Source: Apostichopus japonicus (Eukaryota; Echinodermata; Holothuroidea; Aspidochirotida; Stichopodidae). Taken from it: a DNA stretch of 64,000 nt. Both the position numbers and the translations under genes were made by a program. The DNA is taken from NCBI RefSeq assembly GCF_037975245.1, contig NC_092576.1, positions 11,957,111 through 12,021,110 on the forward strand, given 5' to 3'. The notes under the pieces are model-generated. The model was not told where the DNA came from and searched no databases. It was given only the letters and a program-made list of their open reading frames with translations. Position 1 is the first letter of the stretch. Every line of letters begins with the position of its first letter. Shown here piece by piece: positions 1-13,616 of the stretch.

Positions 1-1050
1 ACTTCTCAAATTTCAGTTTGGACGCATATTTCGGATTCCCGTAGCTTATAAGTTGCTTTTTTTGAAGTTTAAAGTCACATTGTACGGCATTTACGCCCTC
101 TTAATATTCAAATCAAGTTTGAAATTTTAACATAATAAATAGTCCATTTTTGCAACAATGGGACGGATTATGGGATTTTTATTGACTGGCAGGTAATCAG
201 ACGGGCGCCAGCGATCCCACGCATGAGTTTGGAAAGAAATAAAAAAGTCACTATTTTGGGCAAAATTGAGAAAAATCATAAGAGTTTAGCCTTACAAAAT
301 GATCAAATTTGACCCAAAAATGACACTTCTCAAATTTCAGTTTGGACGCATATTTCGGATTCCCGTAGCTTATAAGTTGCTTTTCTTGAAGTTTAAAGTC
401 ACATTGTACGGCATTTACGCCCTCTTAATATTCAAATCAAGTTTGAAATTTTAACATAATAAATAGTCCATTTTTGCAACAATGGGACGGATTATGGGAT
501 TATTATTGACTGGCAGGTAATCAGACGGGCGCCAGCGATCCCACGCATGAGTTTGGAAAGAAATAAAAAAGTCACTAGTTTGGGCAAAATTGAAAAAATC
601 ATAAGGGTGTAGCCTTACAAAATGATCAAATTTGACCCCAAAATGACACTTCTCAAATTTCAGAAATAAAAAAGTCACGATTTTGGCCAAAATTGAGAAA
701 AGTCATAAGGGTTTAGCCTTACAAAATGATCAAATTTGGCCTCAAAATGACACTTCTCAAATTTCAGTTTGGACGCATATTTCGGATTCCCGTAGCTTAT
801 AAGCTGCTTTTCTTGAAGTTTAAAGTGGCATTGTACGGCATTTACGCCCTCTTAATATTCAAAACATGTTCGAAATTTCGTAATAATAAATAGTACATTT
901 TTGCAGCAATGGGACGGATAAAGAGAATATTATTGACTGGCAGGTAATTAAAAGGGCGCCAACGATCCCACGCATGTGTTTGGAAAGAAATAATAAAGAT
1001 AACGATTTTTGACAAATTTGAGACAAAACAAAAGAATGCTCTCGTTTGAT

Positions 1051-2155
1051 GTGAGGGGATGTGAGGGGATGTGAGGGGATGTGAGGGGATGTGAGGGGAT
1101 GTGAGGGGATGTGAGGGGATGTGAGGGGATGTGAGGGGATGTGAGGGGATGTGAGGGGATGTGAGGGGATGTGAGGGGATGTGAGGGGATGTGAGGGGAT
1201 GTGAGGGGATGTGAGGGGATGTGAGGGGATGTGAGGGGATGTGAGGGGATGTGAGGGGATGTGAGGGGATGTGAGGGGATGTGAGGGGATGTGAGGGGAT
1301 GTGAGGGGATGTGAGGGGATGTGAGGGGATGTGAGGGGATGTGAGGGGATGTGAGGGGATGTGAGGGGATGTGAGGGGATGTGAGGGGATGTGAGGGGAT
1401 GTGAGGGGATGTGAGGGGATGTGAGGGGATGTGAGGGGATGTGAGGGGATGTGAGGGGATGTGAGGGGATGTGAGGGGATGTGAGGGGATGTGAGGGGAT
1501 GTGAGGGGATGTGAGGGGATGTGAGGGGATGTGAGGGGATGTGAGGGGATGTGAGGGGATGTGAGGGGATGTGAGGGGATGTGAGGGGATGTGAGGGGAT
1601 GTGAGGGGGATGTGAGGGGATGTGAGGGGATGTGAGGGGATGTGTGTGAGGGGATGTGTGTGAGGGGATGTGTGTGAGGGGATGTGTGTGAGGGGATGTG
1701 TGTGAGGGGATGTGTGTGAGGGGATGTGTGTGAGGGGATGTGTGTGAGGGGATGTGTGTGAGGGGATGTGAGGGGATGTGTGTGAGGGGATGTGTGTGAG
1801 GGGATGTGTGTGAGGGGATGTGTGTGAGGGGATGTGTGTGAGGGGATGTGTGTGAGGGGATGTGTGTGAGGGGATGTGTGTGAGGGGATGTGTGTGAGGG
1901 GATGTGTGTGAGGGGATGTGTGTGAGGGGATGTGTGTGAGGGGATGTGTGTGAGGGGATGTGTGTGAGGGGATGTGTGTGAGGGGATGTGTGTGAGGGGA
2001 TGTGTGTGAGGGGATGTGTGTGAGGGGATGTGTGTGAGGGGATGTGTGTGAGGGGATGTGTGTGAGGGGATGTGTGTGAGGGGATGTGTGTGAGGGGATG
2101 TGTGTGAGGGGATGTGTGTGAGGGGATGTGTGTGAGGGGATGTGTGTGAGGGGAT
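1051..2155 (+). repeat. Minisatellite array 1: GTGAGGGGAT then GTGTGTGAGGGGAT
   Basis: More than fifty 10-bp units fill the left part to about 1,640, and the rest is mostly 14-bp units to about 2,155. The array replaces the middle of one satellite monomer, between CTCTCGTTTGAT and GAGAGCCTTATAACTG. Its right edge carries the variant GTGATGGGAGAGCC, shared with arrays 3 and 4. Confidence 0.97.
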
Positions 2156-3900
2156 GTGATGGGAGAGCCTTATAACTGATCAAATATGGTTCAAATAAGA
2201 CACTTCTCAAAATTCAGTTTGGACGCATATTTCGGATTCCCGTAGCTTATAAGTTGCTTTTCTTGAAGTTTCAAATGGCATTGTATGGAATTTTATGCCC
2301 TTAAGATATTCAAATCAAGTTCGAAATTTGGTCATAATAAATAGTCCATTTTTGCAACAATGGGACGGATTATGAGATTATTATTGACTGGCAGGTAATC
2401 AGACGGGCGTCAGCGATCCCACGCATGATTTTGGAAAGAAATAAAAAAGTCACGATTTTGGCCAAAATTGAGGAATATCATAAGGGTTTAGCCTTACAAA
2501 CTGATCAAATTTGGCCCAAAAATGACACTTCTCAAATTTCAGTTTGGACGCATATTTCGGATTCCCGTAGCTTATAAGCTGCTTTTCTTGAAGTTTAAAG
2601 TCACATTGTACGGCATTTACGCCCTCTAAATATTCAAAACATGTTCGAAATTTCGTAATAATAAATAGTCCATTTTTGCAACAATGGGACGGATTATGGG
2701 ATTTTTATTGACTGGCAGGTAATCAGACGGGCGCCAGCGATCCCACGCATGAGTTTGGAAAGAAATAAAAAAGTCACTATTTTGGCCAAAATTGAAGAAA
2801 ATCATAAGAGTTTAGCCTTACAAAATGATCAAATTTGACCCAAAAATGACACTTCTCAAATTTCAGTTTGGACGCATATTTCGGATTCCCGTAGCTTATA
2901 AGTTGCTTTTTTTGAAGTTTAAAGTCACATTGTACGGCATTTACGCCCTCTTAATATTCAAATCAAGTTTGAAATTTTAACATAATAAATAGTCCATTTT
3001 TGCAACAATGGGACGGATTATGGGATTTTTATTGACTGGCAGGTAATCAGACGGGCGCCAGCGATCCCACGCATGAGTTTGGAAAGAAATAAAAAAGTCA
3101 CTATTTTGGGCAAAATTGAGAAAAATCATAAGAGTTTAGCCTTACAAAATGATCAAATTTGACCCAAAAATGACACTTCTCAAATTTCAGTTTGGACGCA
3201 TATTTCGGATTCCCGTAGCTTATAAGTTGCTTTTCTTGAAGTTTAAAGTCACATTGTACGGCATTTACGCCCTCTTAATATTCAAATCAAGTTTGAAATT
3301 TTAACATAATAAATAGTCCATTTTTGCAACAATGGGACGGATTATGGGATTATTATTGACTGGCAGGTAATCAGACGGGCGCCAGCGATCCCACGCATGA
3401 GTTTGGAAAGAAATAAAAAAGTCACTAGTTTGGGCAAAATTGAAAAAATCATAAGGGTGTAGCCTTACAAAATGATCAAATTTGACCCCAAAATGACACT
3501 TCTCAAATTTCAGAAATAAAAAAGTCACGATTTTGGCCAAAATTGAGAAAAGTCATAAGGGTTTAGCCTTACAAAATGATCAAATTTGGCCTCAAAATGA
3601 CACTTCTCAAATTTCAGTTTGGACGCATATTTCGGATTCCCGTAGCTTATAAGCTGCTTTTCTTGAAGTTTAAAGTGGCATTGTACGGCATTTACGCCCT
3701 CTTAATATTCAAAACATGTTCGAAATTTCGTAATAATAAATAGTACATTTTTGCAGCAATGGGACGGATAAAGAGAATATTATTGACTGGCAGGTAATTA
3801 AAAGTTCGCCAACGATCCCACGCATGTGTTTGGAAAGAAATAATAAAGATAACGATTTTTGACAAATTTGAGACAAAACAAAAGAATGCTCTTTTTTGAT

Positions 3901-4606
3901 GTGAGGGGATGTGAGGGGATGTGAGGGGATGTGAGGGGATGTGAGGGGATGTGAGGGGATGTGAGGGGATGTGAGGGGATGTGAGGGGATGTGAGGGGAT
4001 GTGAGGGGATGTGAGGGGATGTGAGGGGATGTGAGGGGATGTGAGGGGATGTGAGGGGATGTGAGGGGATGTGAGGGGATGTGAGGGGATGTGAGGGGAT
4101 GTGAGGGGATGTGAGGGGATGTGAGGGGATGTGAGGGGATGTGAGGGGATGTGAGGGGATGTGAGGGGATGTGTGTGAGGGGATGTGAGGGGATGTGTGT
4201 GAGGGGATGTGTGTGAGGGGATGTGTGTGAGGGGATGTGAGGGGATGTGAGGGGATGTGAGGGGATGTGAGGGGATGTGTGTGAGGGGATGTGTGTGAGG
4301 GGATGTGTGTGAGGGGATGTGTGTGAGGGGATGTGTGTGAGGGGATGTGTGTGAGGGGATGTGTGTGAGGGGATGTGTGTGAGGGGATGTGTGTGAGGGG
4401 ATGTGTGTGAGGGGATGTGTGTGAGGGGATGTGTGTGAGGGGATGTGTGTGAGGGGATGTGTGTGAGGGGATGTGTGTGAGGGGATGTGTGTGAGGGGAT
4501 GTGTGTGAGGGGATGTGTGTGAGGGGATGTGTGTGAGGGGATGTGTGTGAGGGGATGTGTGTGAGGGGATGTGTGTGAGGGGATGTGTGTGAGGGGATGT
4601 GAGGGG
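3901..4606 (+). repeat. Minisatellite array 2, mixed 10-mer and 14-mer
   Basis: About 27 copies of GTGAGGGGAT are followed by alternating and then pure GTGTGTGAGGGGAT units. The left flank CTCTTTTTTGAT and the upstream AAAAGTTCGCC are shared only with array 5 (11,552), and the unit order is the same. The two are therefore recent copies. Confidence 0.96.
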
Positions 4607-5592
4607 AGAGCCTTATAACTGATCAAATATGGTTCAAATAAGACACTTCTCAAAATTCAGTTTGGACGCATATTTCGGATTCCCGTAGCTTATAAGTTGC
4701 TTTTCTTGAAGTTTCAAATGGCATTGTATGGAATTTAATGCCCTTAAGATATTCAAATCAAGTTCGAAATTTTGTCATAATAAATAGTCCATTTTTGCAA
4801 CAATGGGACGGATTATGAGATTATTATTGACTGGCAGGTAATCAGACGGGCGTCAGCGATCCCACGCATGATTTTGGAAAGAAATAAAAAAGTCACGATT
4901 TTGGCCAAAATTGAGTAATATCATAAGGGTTTAGCCTTACAAAATGATCAAATTTGGCCCAAAAATGACACTTCTCAAATTTCAGTTTGGACGCATATTT
5001 CGGATTCCCGTAGCTTATAAGCTGCTTTTCTTGAAGTTTAAAGTCACATTGTACGGCATTTACGCCCTCTAAATATTCAAAACATGTTCGAAATTTCGTA
5101 ATAATAAATAGTCCATTTTTGCAACAATGGGACGGATTATGGGATTTTTATTGACTGGCAGGTAATCAGACGGGCGCCAGCGATCCCACGCATGAGTTTG
5201 GAAAGAAATAAAAAAGTCACGATTTTGGCCAAAATTGAAAAAAATCATAAGGGTTTAGCCTTACAAAATGATCAAATTTGGCCCCAAAATGACACTTCTC
5301 AAATTTCAGTTGGGACGCATATTTCGGATTCCCGTAGCTTATAAGCTGCTTTTCTTGAAGTTTAAAGTGGCATTGTACGGCATTTACGCCTTCTTAATAT
5401 TCAAAACATGTTCGAAATTTCGTAATAATAAATAGTACATTTTTGCAGCAATGGGACGGATAAAGAGAATATTATTGACTGGCAGGTAATTAAAAGGGCG
5501 CCAACGATCCCACGCATGTGTTTGGAAAGAAATAATAAAGATAACGATTTTTGACAAATTTGAGACAAAACAAAAGAATGCTCTCGTTTGAT

Positions 5593-6920
5593 GTGAGGGG
5601 ATGTGAGGGGATGTGAGGGGATGTGAGGGGATGTGAGGGGATGTGAGGGGATGTGAGGGGATGTGAGGGGATGTGAGGGGATGTGAGGGGATGTGAGGGG
5701 ATGTGAGGGGATGTGAGGGGATGTGAGGGGATGTGAGGGGATGTGAGGGGATGTGAGGGGATGTGAGGGGATGTGAGGGGATGTGAGGGGATGTGAGGGG
5801 ATGTGAGGGGATGTGAGGGGATGTGAGGGGATGTGAGGGGATGTGAGGGGATGTGAGGGGATGTGAGGGGATGTGAGGGGATGTGAGGGGATGTGAGGGG
5901 ATGTGAGGGGATGTGAGGGGATGTGAGGGGATGTGAGGGGATGTGAGGGGATGTGAGGGGATGTGAGGGGATGTGAGGGGATGTGAGGGGATGTGAGGGG
6001 ATGTGAGGGGATGTGAGGGGATGTGAGGGGATGTGAGGGGATGTGAGGGGATGTGAGGGGATGTGAGGGGATGTGAGGGGATGTGAGGGGATGTGAGGGG
6101 ATGTGAGGGGATGTGAGGGGATGTGAGGGGATGTGAGGGGATGTGAGGGGATGTGAGGGGATGTGAGGGGATGTGAGGGGATGTGAGGGGATGTGAGGGG
6201 ATGTGAGGGGATGTGAGGGGATGTGAGGGGATGTGAGGGGATGTGAGGGGATGTGAGGGGATGTGAGGGGATGTGAGGGGATGTGAGGGGATGTGAGGGG
6301 ATGTGAGGGGATGTGAGGGGATGTGAGGGGGATGTGAGGGGATGTGAGGGGGATGTGAGGGGATGTGAGGGGGATGTGAGGGGATGTGTGTGAGGGGATG
6401 TGTGTGAGGGGATGTGTGTGAGGGGATGTGTGTGAGGGGATGTGTGTGAGGGGATGTGAGGGGATGTGTGTGAGGGGATGTGAGGGGATGTGTGTGAGGG
6501 GATGTGAGGGGATGTGTGTGAGGGGATGTGTGTGAGGGGATGTGTGTGAAGGGATGTGTGTGAGGGGATGTGTGTGAGGGGATGTGTGTGAGGGGATGTG
6601 TGTGAGGGGATGTGTGTGAGGGGATGTGTGTGAGGGGATGTGTGTGAGGGGATGTGTGTGAGGGGATGTGTGTGAGGGGATGTGTGTGAGGGGATGTGTG
6701 TGAGGGGATGTGTGTGAGGGGATGTGTGTGAGGGGATGTGTGTGAGGGGATGTGTGTGAGGGGATGTGTGTGAGGGGATGTGTGTGAGGGGATGTGTGTG
6801 AGGGGATGTGTGTGAAGGGATGTGTGTGAGGGGATGTGTGTGAGGGGATGTGTGTGAGGGGATGTGTGTGAGGGGATGTGTGTGAGGGGATGTGTGTGAG
6901 GGGATGTGTGTGAGGGGATG
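5593..6920 (+). repeat. Minisatellite array 3, the longest in the window
   Basis: About 1.33 kb: some seventy 10-bp units, then three GGGGG-containing variants near 6,330-6,375, then 14-bp units to the right edge. A few GTGTGTGAAGGGAT units (for example near 6,545 and 6,815) mark the 14-mer part. Confidence 0.96.
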
Positions 6921-8664
6921 TGATGGGAGAGCCTTATAACTGATCAAATATGGTTCAAATAAGACACTTCTCAAAATTCAGTTTGGACGCATATTTCGGA
7001 TTCCCGTAGCTTATAAGTTGCTTTTCTTGAAGTTTCAAATGGCATTGTATGGAATTTTATGCCCTTAAGATATTCAAATCAAGTTCGAAATTTGGTCATA
7101 ATAAATAGTCCATTTTTGCAACAATGGGACGGATTATGAGATTATTATTGACTGGCAGGTAATCAGACGGGCGTCAGCGATCCCACGCATGATTTTGGAA
7201 AGAAATAAAAAAGTCACGATTTTGGCCAAAATTGAGGAATATCATAAGGGTTTAGCCTTACAAACTGATCAAATTTGGCCCAAAAATGACACTTCTCAAA
7301 TTTCAGTTTGGACGCATATTTCGGATTCCCGTAGCTTATAAGCTGCTTTTCTTGAAGTTTAAAGTCACATTGTACGGCATTTACGCCCTCTAAATATTCA
7401 AAACATGTTCGAAATTTCGTAATAATAAATAGTCCATTTTTGCAACAATGGGACGGATTATGGGATTTTTATTGACTGGCAGGTAATCAGACGGGCGCCA
7501 GCGATCCCACGCATGAGTTTGGAAAGAAATAAAAAAGTCACTATTTTGGCCAAAATTGAAGAAAATCATAAGAGTTTAGCCTTACAAAATGATCAAATTT
7601 GACCCAAAAATGACACTTCTCAAATTTCAGTTTGGACGCATATTTCGGATTCCCGTAGCTTATAAGTTGCTTTTTTTGAAGTTTAAAGTCACATTGTACG
7701 GCATTTACGCCCTCTTAATATTCAAATCAAGTTTGAAATTTTAACATAATAAATAGTCCATTTTTGCAACAATGGGACGGATTATGGGATTTTTATTGAC
7801 TGGCAGGTAATCAGACGGGCGCCAGCGATCCCACGCATGAGTTTGGAAAGAAATAAAAAAGTCACTATTTTGGGCAAAATTGAGAAAAATCATAAGAGTT
7901 TAGCCTTACAAAATGATCAAATTTGACCCAAAAATGACACTTCTCAAATTTCAGTTTGGACGCATATTTCGGATTCCCGTAGCTTATAAGTTGCTTTTCT
8001 TGAAGTTTAAAGTCACATTGTACGGCATTTACGCCCTCTTAATATTCAAATCAAGTTTGAAATTTTAACATAATAAATAGTCCATTTTTGCAACAATGGG
8101 ACGGATTATGGGATTATTATTGACTGGCAGGTAATCAGACGGGCGCCAGCGATCCCACGCATGAGTTTGGAAAGAAATAAAAAAGTCACTAGTTTGGGCA
8201 AAATTGAAAAAATCATAAGGGTGTAGCCTTACAAAATGATCAAATTTGACCCCAAAATGACACTTCTCAAATTTCAGAAATAAAAAAGTCACGATTTTGG
8301 CCAAAATTGAGAAAAGTCATAAGGGTTTAGCCTTACAAAATGATCAAATTTGGCCTCAAAATGACACTTCTCAAATTTCAGTTTGGACGCATATTTCGGA
8401 TTCCCGTAGCTTATAAGCTGCTTTTCTTGAAGTTTAAAGTGGCATTGTACGGCATTTACGCCCTCTTAATATTCAAAACATGTTCGAAATTTCGTAATAA
8501 TAAATAGTACATTTTTGCAGCAATGGGACGGATAAAGAGAATATTATTGACTGGCAGGTAATTAAAAGGGCGCCAACGATCCCACGCATGTGTTTGGAAA
8601 GAAATAATAAAGATAACGATTTTTGACAAATTTGAGACAAAACAAAAGAATGCTCTCGTTTGAT

Positions 8665-9808
8665 GTGAGGGGATGTGAGGGGATGTGAGGGGATGTGAGG
8701 GGATGTGAGGGGATGTGAGGGGATGTGAGGGGATGTGAGGGGATGTGAGGGGATGTGAGGGGATGTGAGGGGATGTGAGGGGATGTGAGGGGATGTGAGG
8801 GGATGTGAGGGGATGTGAGGGGATGTGAGGGGATGTGAGGGGATGTGAGGGGATGTGAGGGGATGTGAGGGGATGTGAGGGGATGTGAGGGGATGTGAGG
8901 GGATGTGAGGGGATGTGAGGGGATGTGAGGGGATGTGAGGGGATGTGAGGGGATGTGAGGGGATGTGAGGGGATGTGAGGGGATGTGAGGGGATGTGAGG
9001 GGATGTGAGGGGATGTGAGGGGATGTGAGGGGATGTGAGGGGATGTGAGGGGATGTGAGGGGATGTGAGGGGATGTGAGGGGATGTGAGGGGATGTGAGG
9101 GGATGTGAGGGGATGTGAGGGGATGTGAGGGGATGTGAGGGGATGTGAGGGGATGTGAGGGGATGTGAGGGGATGTGAGGGGATGTGAGGGGATGTGAGG
9201 GGATGTGAGGGGATGTGAGGGGATGTGAGGGGATGTGAGGGGATGTGAGGGGGATGTGAGGGGATGTGAGGGGATGTGAGGGGGATGTGAGGGGATGTGT
9301 GTGAGGGGATGTGTGTGAGGGGATGTGTGTGAGGGGATGTGTGTGAGGGGATGTGTGTGAGGGGATGTGTGTGAGGGGATGTGTGTGAGGGGATGTGAGG
9401 GGATGTGTGTGAGGGGATGTGAGGGGATGTGTGTGAGGGGATGTGTGTGAGGGGATGTGTGTGAAGGGATGTGTGTGAGGGGATGTGTGTGAGGGGATGT
9501 GTGTGAGGGGATGTGTGTGAGGGGATGTGTGTGAGGGGATGTGTGTGAGGGGATGTGTGTGAGGGGATGTGTGTGAGGGGATGTGTGTGAGGGGATGTGT
9601 GTGAGGGGATGTGTGTGAGGGGATGTGTGTGAGGGGATGTGTGTGAGGGGATGTGTGTGAGGGGATGTGTGTGAGGGGATGTGTGTGAGGGGATGTGTGT
9701 GAAGGGATGTGTGTGAGGGGATGTGTGTGAGGGGATGTGTGTGAGGGGATGTGTGTGAGGGGATGTGTGTGAGGGGATGTGTGTGAGGGGATGTGTGTGA
9801 GGGGATGT
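8665..9808 (+). repeat. Minisatellite array 4
   Basis: The structure matches array 3: a 10-mer block, GGGGG junction variants near 9,250-9,285, then 14-mers with occasional GAAGGGAT units. The right edge is GTGATGGGAGAGCC, as in arrays 1 and 3. Confidence 0.96.
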
Positions 9809-11551
9809 GATGGGAGAGCCTTATAACTGATCAAATATGGTTCAAATAAGACACTTCTCAAAATTCAGTTTGGACGCATATTTCGGATTCCCGTAGCTTA
9901 TAAGTTGCTTTTCTTGAAGTTTCAAATGGCATTGTATGGAATTTTATGCCCTTAAGATATTCAAATCAAGTTCGAAATTTGGTCATAATAAATAGTCCAT
10001 TTTTGCAACAATGGGACGGATTATGAGATTATTATTGACTGGCAGGTAATCAGACGGGCGTCAGCGATCCCACGCATGATTTTGGAAAGAAATAAAAAAG
10101 TCACGATTTTGGCCAAAATTGAGGAATATCATAAGGGTTTAGCCTTACAAACTGATCAAATTTGGCCCAAAAATGACACTTCTCAAATTTCAGTTTGGAC
10201 GCATATTTCGGATTCCCGTAGCTTATAAGCTGCTTTTCTTGAAGTTTAAAGTCACATTGTACGGCATTTACGCCCTCTAAATATTCAAAACATGTTCGAA
10301 ATTTCGTAATAATAAATAGTCCATTTTTGCAACAATGGGACGGATTATGGGATTTTTATTGACTGGCAGGTAATCAGACGGGCGCCAGCGATCCCACGCA
10401 TGAGTTTGGAAAGAAATAAAAAAGTCACTATTTTGGCCAAAATTGAAGAAAATCATAAGAGTTTAGCCTTACAAAATGATCAAATTTGACCCAAAAATGA
10501 CACTTCTCAAATTTCAGTTTGGACGCATATTTCGGATTCCCGTAGCTTATAAGTTGCTTTTTTTGAAGTTTAAAGTCACATTGTACGGCATTTACGCCCT
10601 CTTAATATTCAAATCAAGTTTGAAATTTTAACATAATAAATAGTCCATTTTTGCAACAATGGGACGGATTATGGGATTTTTATTGACTGGCAGGTAATCA
10701 GACGGGCGCCAGCGATCCCACGCATGAGTTTGGAAAGAAATAAAAAAGTCACTATTTTGGGCAAAATTGAGAAAAATCATAAGAGTTTAGCCTTACAAAA
10801 TGATCAAATTTGACCCAAAAATGACACTTCTCAAATTTCAGTTTGGACGCATATTTCGGATTCCCGTAGCTTATAAGTTGCTTTTCTTGAAGTTTAAAGT
10901 CACATTGTACGGCATTTACGCCCTCTTAATATTCAAATCAAGTTTGAAATTTTAACATAATAAATAGTCCATTTTTGCAACAATGGGACGGATTATGGGA
11001 TTATTATTGACTGGCAGGTAATCAGACGGGCGCCAGCGATCCCACGCATGAGTTTGGAAAGAAATAAAAAAGTCACTAGTTTGGGCAAAATTGAAAAAAT
11101 CATAAGGGTGTAGCCTTACAAAATGATCAAATTTGACCCCAAAATGACACTTCTCAAATTTCAGAAATAAAAAAGTCACGATTTTGGCCAAAATTGAGAA
11201 AAGTCATAAGGGTTTAGCCTTACAAAATGATCAAATTTGGCCTCAAAATGACACTTCTCAAATTTCAGTTTGGACGCATATTTCGGATTCCCGTAGCTTA
11301 TAAGCTGCTTTTCTTGAAGTTTAAAGTGGCATTGTACGGCATTTACGCCCTCTTAATATTCAAAACATGTTCGAAATTTCGTAATAATAAATAGTACATT
11401 TTTGCAGCAATGGGACGGATAAAGAGAATATTATTGACTGGCAGGTAATTAAAAGTTCGCCAACGATCCCACGCATGTGTTTGGAAAGAAATAATAAAGA
11501 TAACGATTTTTGACAAATTTGAGACAAAACAAAAGAATGCTCTTTTTTGAT

Positions 11552-12261
11552 GTGAGGGGATGTGAGGGGATGTGAGGGGATGTGAGGGGATGTGAGGGGA
11601 TGTGAGGGGATGTGAGGGGATGTGAGGGGATGTGAGGGGATGTGAGGGGATGTGAGGGGATGTGAGGGGATGTGAGGGGATGTGAGGGGATGTGAGGGGA
11701 TGTGAGGGGATGTGAGGGGATGTGAGGGGATGTGAGGGGATGTGAGGGGATGTGAGGGGATGTGAGGGGATGTGAGGGGATGTGAGGGGATGTGAGGGGA
11801 TGTGAGGGGATGTGTGTGAGGGGATGTGAGGGGATGTGTGTGAGGGGATGTGTGTGAGGGGATGTGTGTGAGGGGATGTGAGGGGATGTGAGGGGATGTG
11901 AGGGGATGTGAGGGGATGTGTGTGAGGGGATGTGTGTGAGGGGATGTGTGTGAGGGGATGTGTGTGAGGGGATGTGTGTGAGGGGATGTGTGTGAGGGGA
12001 TGTGTGTGAGGGGATGTGTGTGAGGGGATGTGTGTGAGGGGATGTGTGTGAGGGGATGTGTGTGAGGGGATGTGTGTGAGGGGATGTGTGTGAGGGGATG
12101 TGTGTGAGGGGATGTGTGTGAGGGGATGTGTGTGAGGGGATGTGTGTGAGGGGATGTGTGTGAGGGGATGTGTGTGAGGGGATGTGTGTGAGGGGATGTG
12201 TGTGAGGGGATGTGTGTGAGGGGATGTGTGTGAGGGGATGTGTGTGAGGGGATGTGAGGGG
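11552..12261 (+). repeat. Minisatellite array 5 (near twin of array 2)
   Basis: The same flanks and order of 10-mer and 14-mer units as array 2, 7.65 kb to the left. This shows that a whole multi-monomer segment was duplicated. Confidence 0.96.
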
Positions 12262-13247
12262 AGAGCCTTATAACTGATCAAATATGGTTCAAATAAGACA
12301 CTTCTCAAAATTCAGTTTGGACGCATATTTCGGATTCCCGTAGCTTATAAGTTGCTTTTCTTGAAGTTTCAAATGGCATTGTATGGAATTTAATGCCCTT
12401 AAGATATTCAAATCAAGTTCGAAATTTTGTCATAATAAATAGTCCATTTTTGCAACAATGGGACGGATTATGAGATTATTATTGACTGGCAGGTAATCAG
12501 ACGGGCGTCAGCGATCCCACGCATGATTTTGGAAAGAAATAAAAAAGTCACGATTTTGGCCAAAATTGAGTAATATCATAAGGGTTTAGCCTTACAAAAT
12601 GATCAAATTTGGCCCAAAAATGACACTTCTCAAATTTCAGTTTGGACGCATATTTCGGATTCCCGTAGCTTATAAGCTGCTTTTCTTGAAGTTTAAAGTC
12701 ACATTGTACGGCATTTACGCCCTCTAAATATTCAAAACATGTTCGAAATTTCGTAATAATAAATAGTCCATTTTTGCAACAATGGGACGGATTATGGGAT
12801 TTTTATTGACTGGCAGGTAATCAGACGGGCGCCAGCGATCCCACACATGAGTTTGGAAAGAAATAAAAAAGTCACTATTTTGGCCAAAATTGAGAAAAAT
12901 CATAAGGGTTTAGCCTTACAAAATGATCAAATTTGGCCCCAAAATGACACTTCTCAAATTTCAGTTTGGACGCATATTTCGGATTCCCGTAGCTTATAAG
13001 CTGCTTTTCTTGAAGTTTAAAGTGGCATTGTACGGCATTTACGCCTTCTTAATATTCAAAACATGTTCGAAATTTCGTAATAATAAATAGTACATTTTTG
13101 CAGCAATGGGACGGATAAAGAGAATATTATTGACTGGCAGGTAATTAAAAGGGCGCCAACGATCCCACGCATGTGTTTGGAAAGAAATAATAAAGATAAC
13201 GATTTTTGACAAATTTGAGACAAAACAAAAGAATGCTCTCTTTTGAT

Positions 13248-13616
13248 GTGAGGGGATGTGAGGGGGATGTGAGGGGATGTGAGGGGATGTGAGGGGATGT
13301 GAGGGGATGTGAGGGGATGTGAGGGGATGTGAGGGGATGTGAGGGGATGTGAGGGGATGTGAGGGGATGTGAGGGGATGTGAGGGGATGTGAGGGGATGT
13401 GAGGGGATGTGAGGGGATGTGAGGGGATGTGAGGGGATGTGAGGGGATGTGAGGGGATGTGAGGGGATGTGAGGGGATGTGAGGGGATGTGAGGGGATGT
13501 GAGGGGATGTGAGGGGATGTGAGGGGATGTGAGGGGATGTGAGGGGATGTGAGGGGATGTGAGGGGATGTGAGGGGATGTGAGGGGATGTGAGGGGATGT
13601 GAGGGGATGTGAGGGG
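13248..13616 (+). repeat. Minisatellite array 6, 10-mer only
   Basis: About 37 GTGAGGGGAT units with one GGGGG variant at the left edge. No 14-mer is present here or in any array to the right. Confidence 0.96.

Noticed and set aside
1051-2155. CRISPR-like array
   Set aside because: Units are directly adjacent 10- and 14-mers with no unique spacers, in a eukaryotic satellite.
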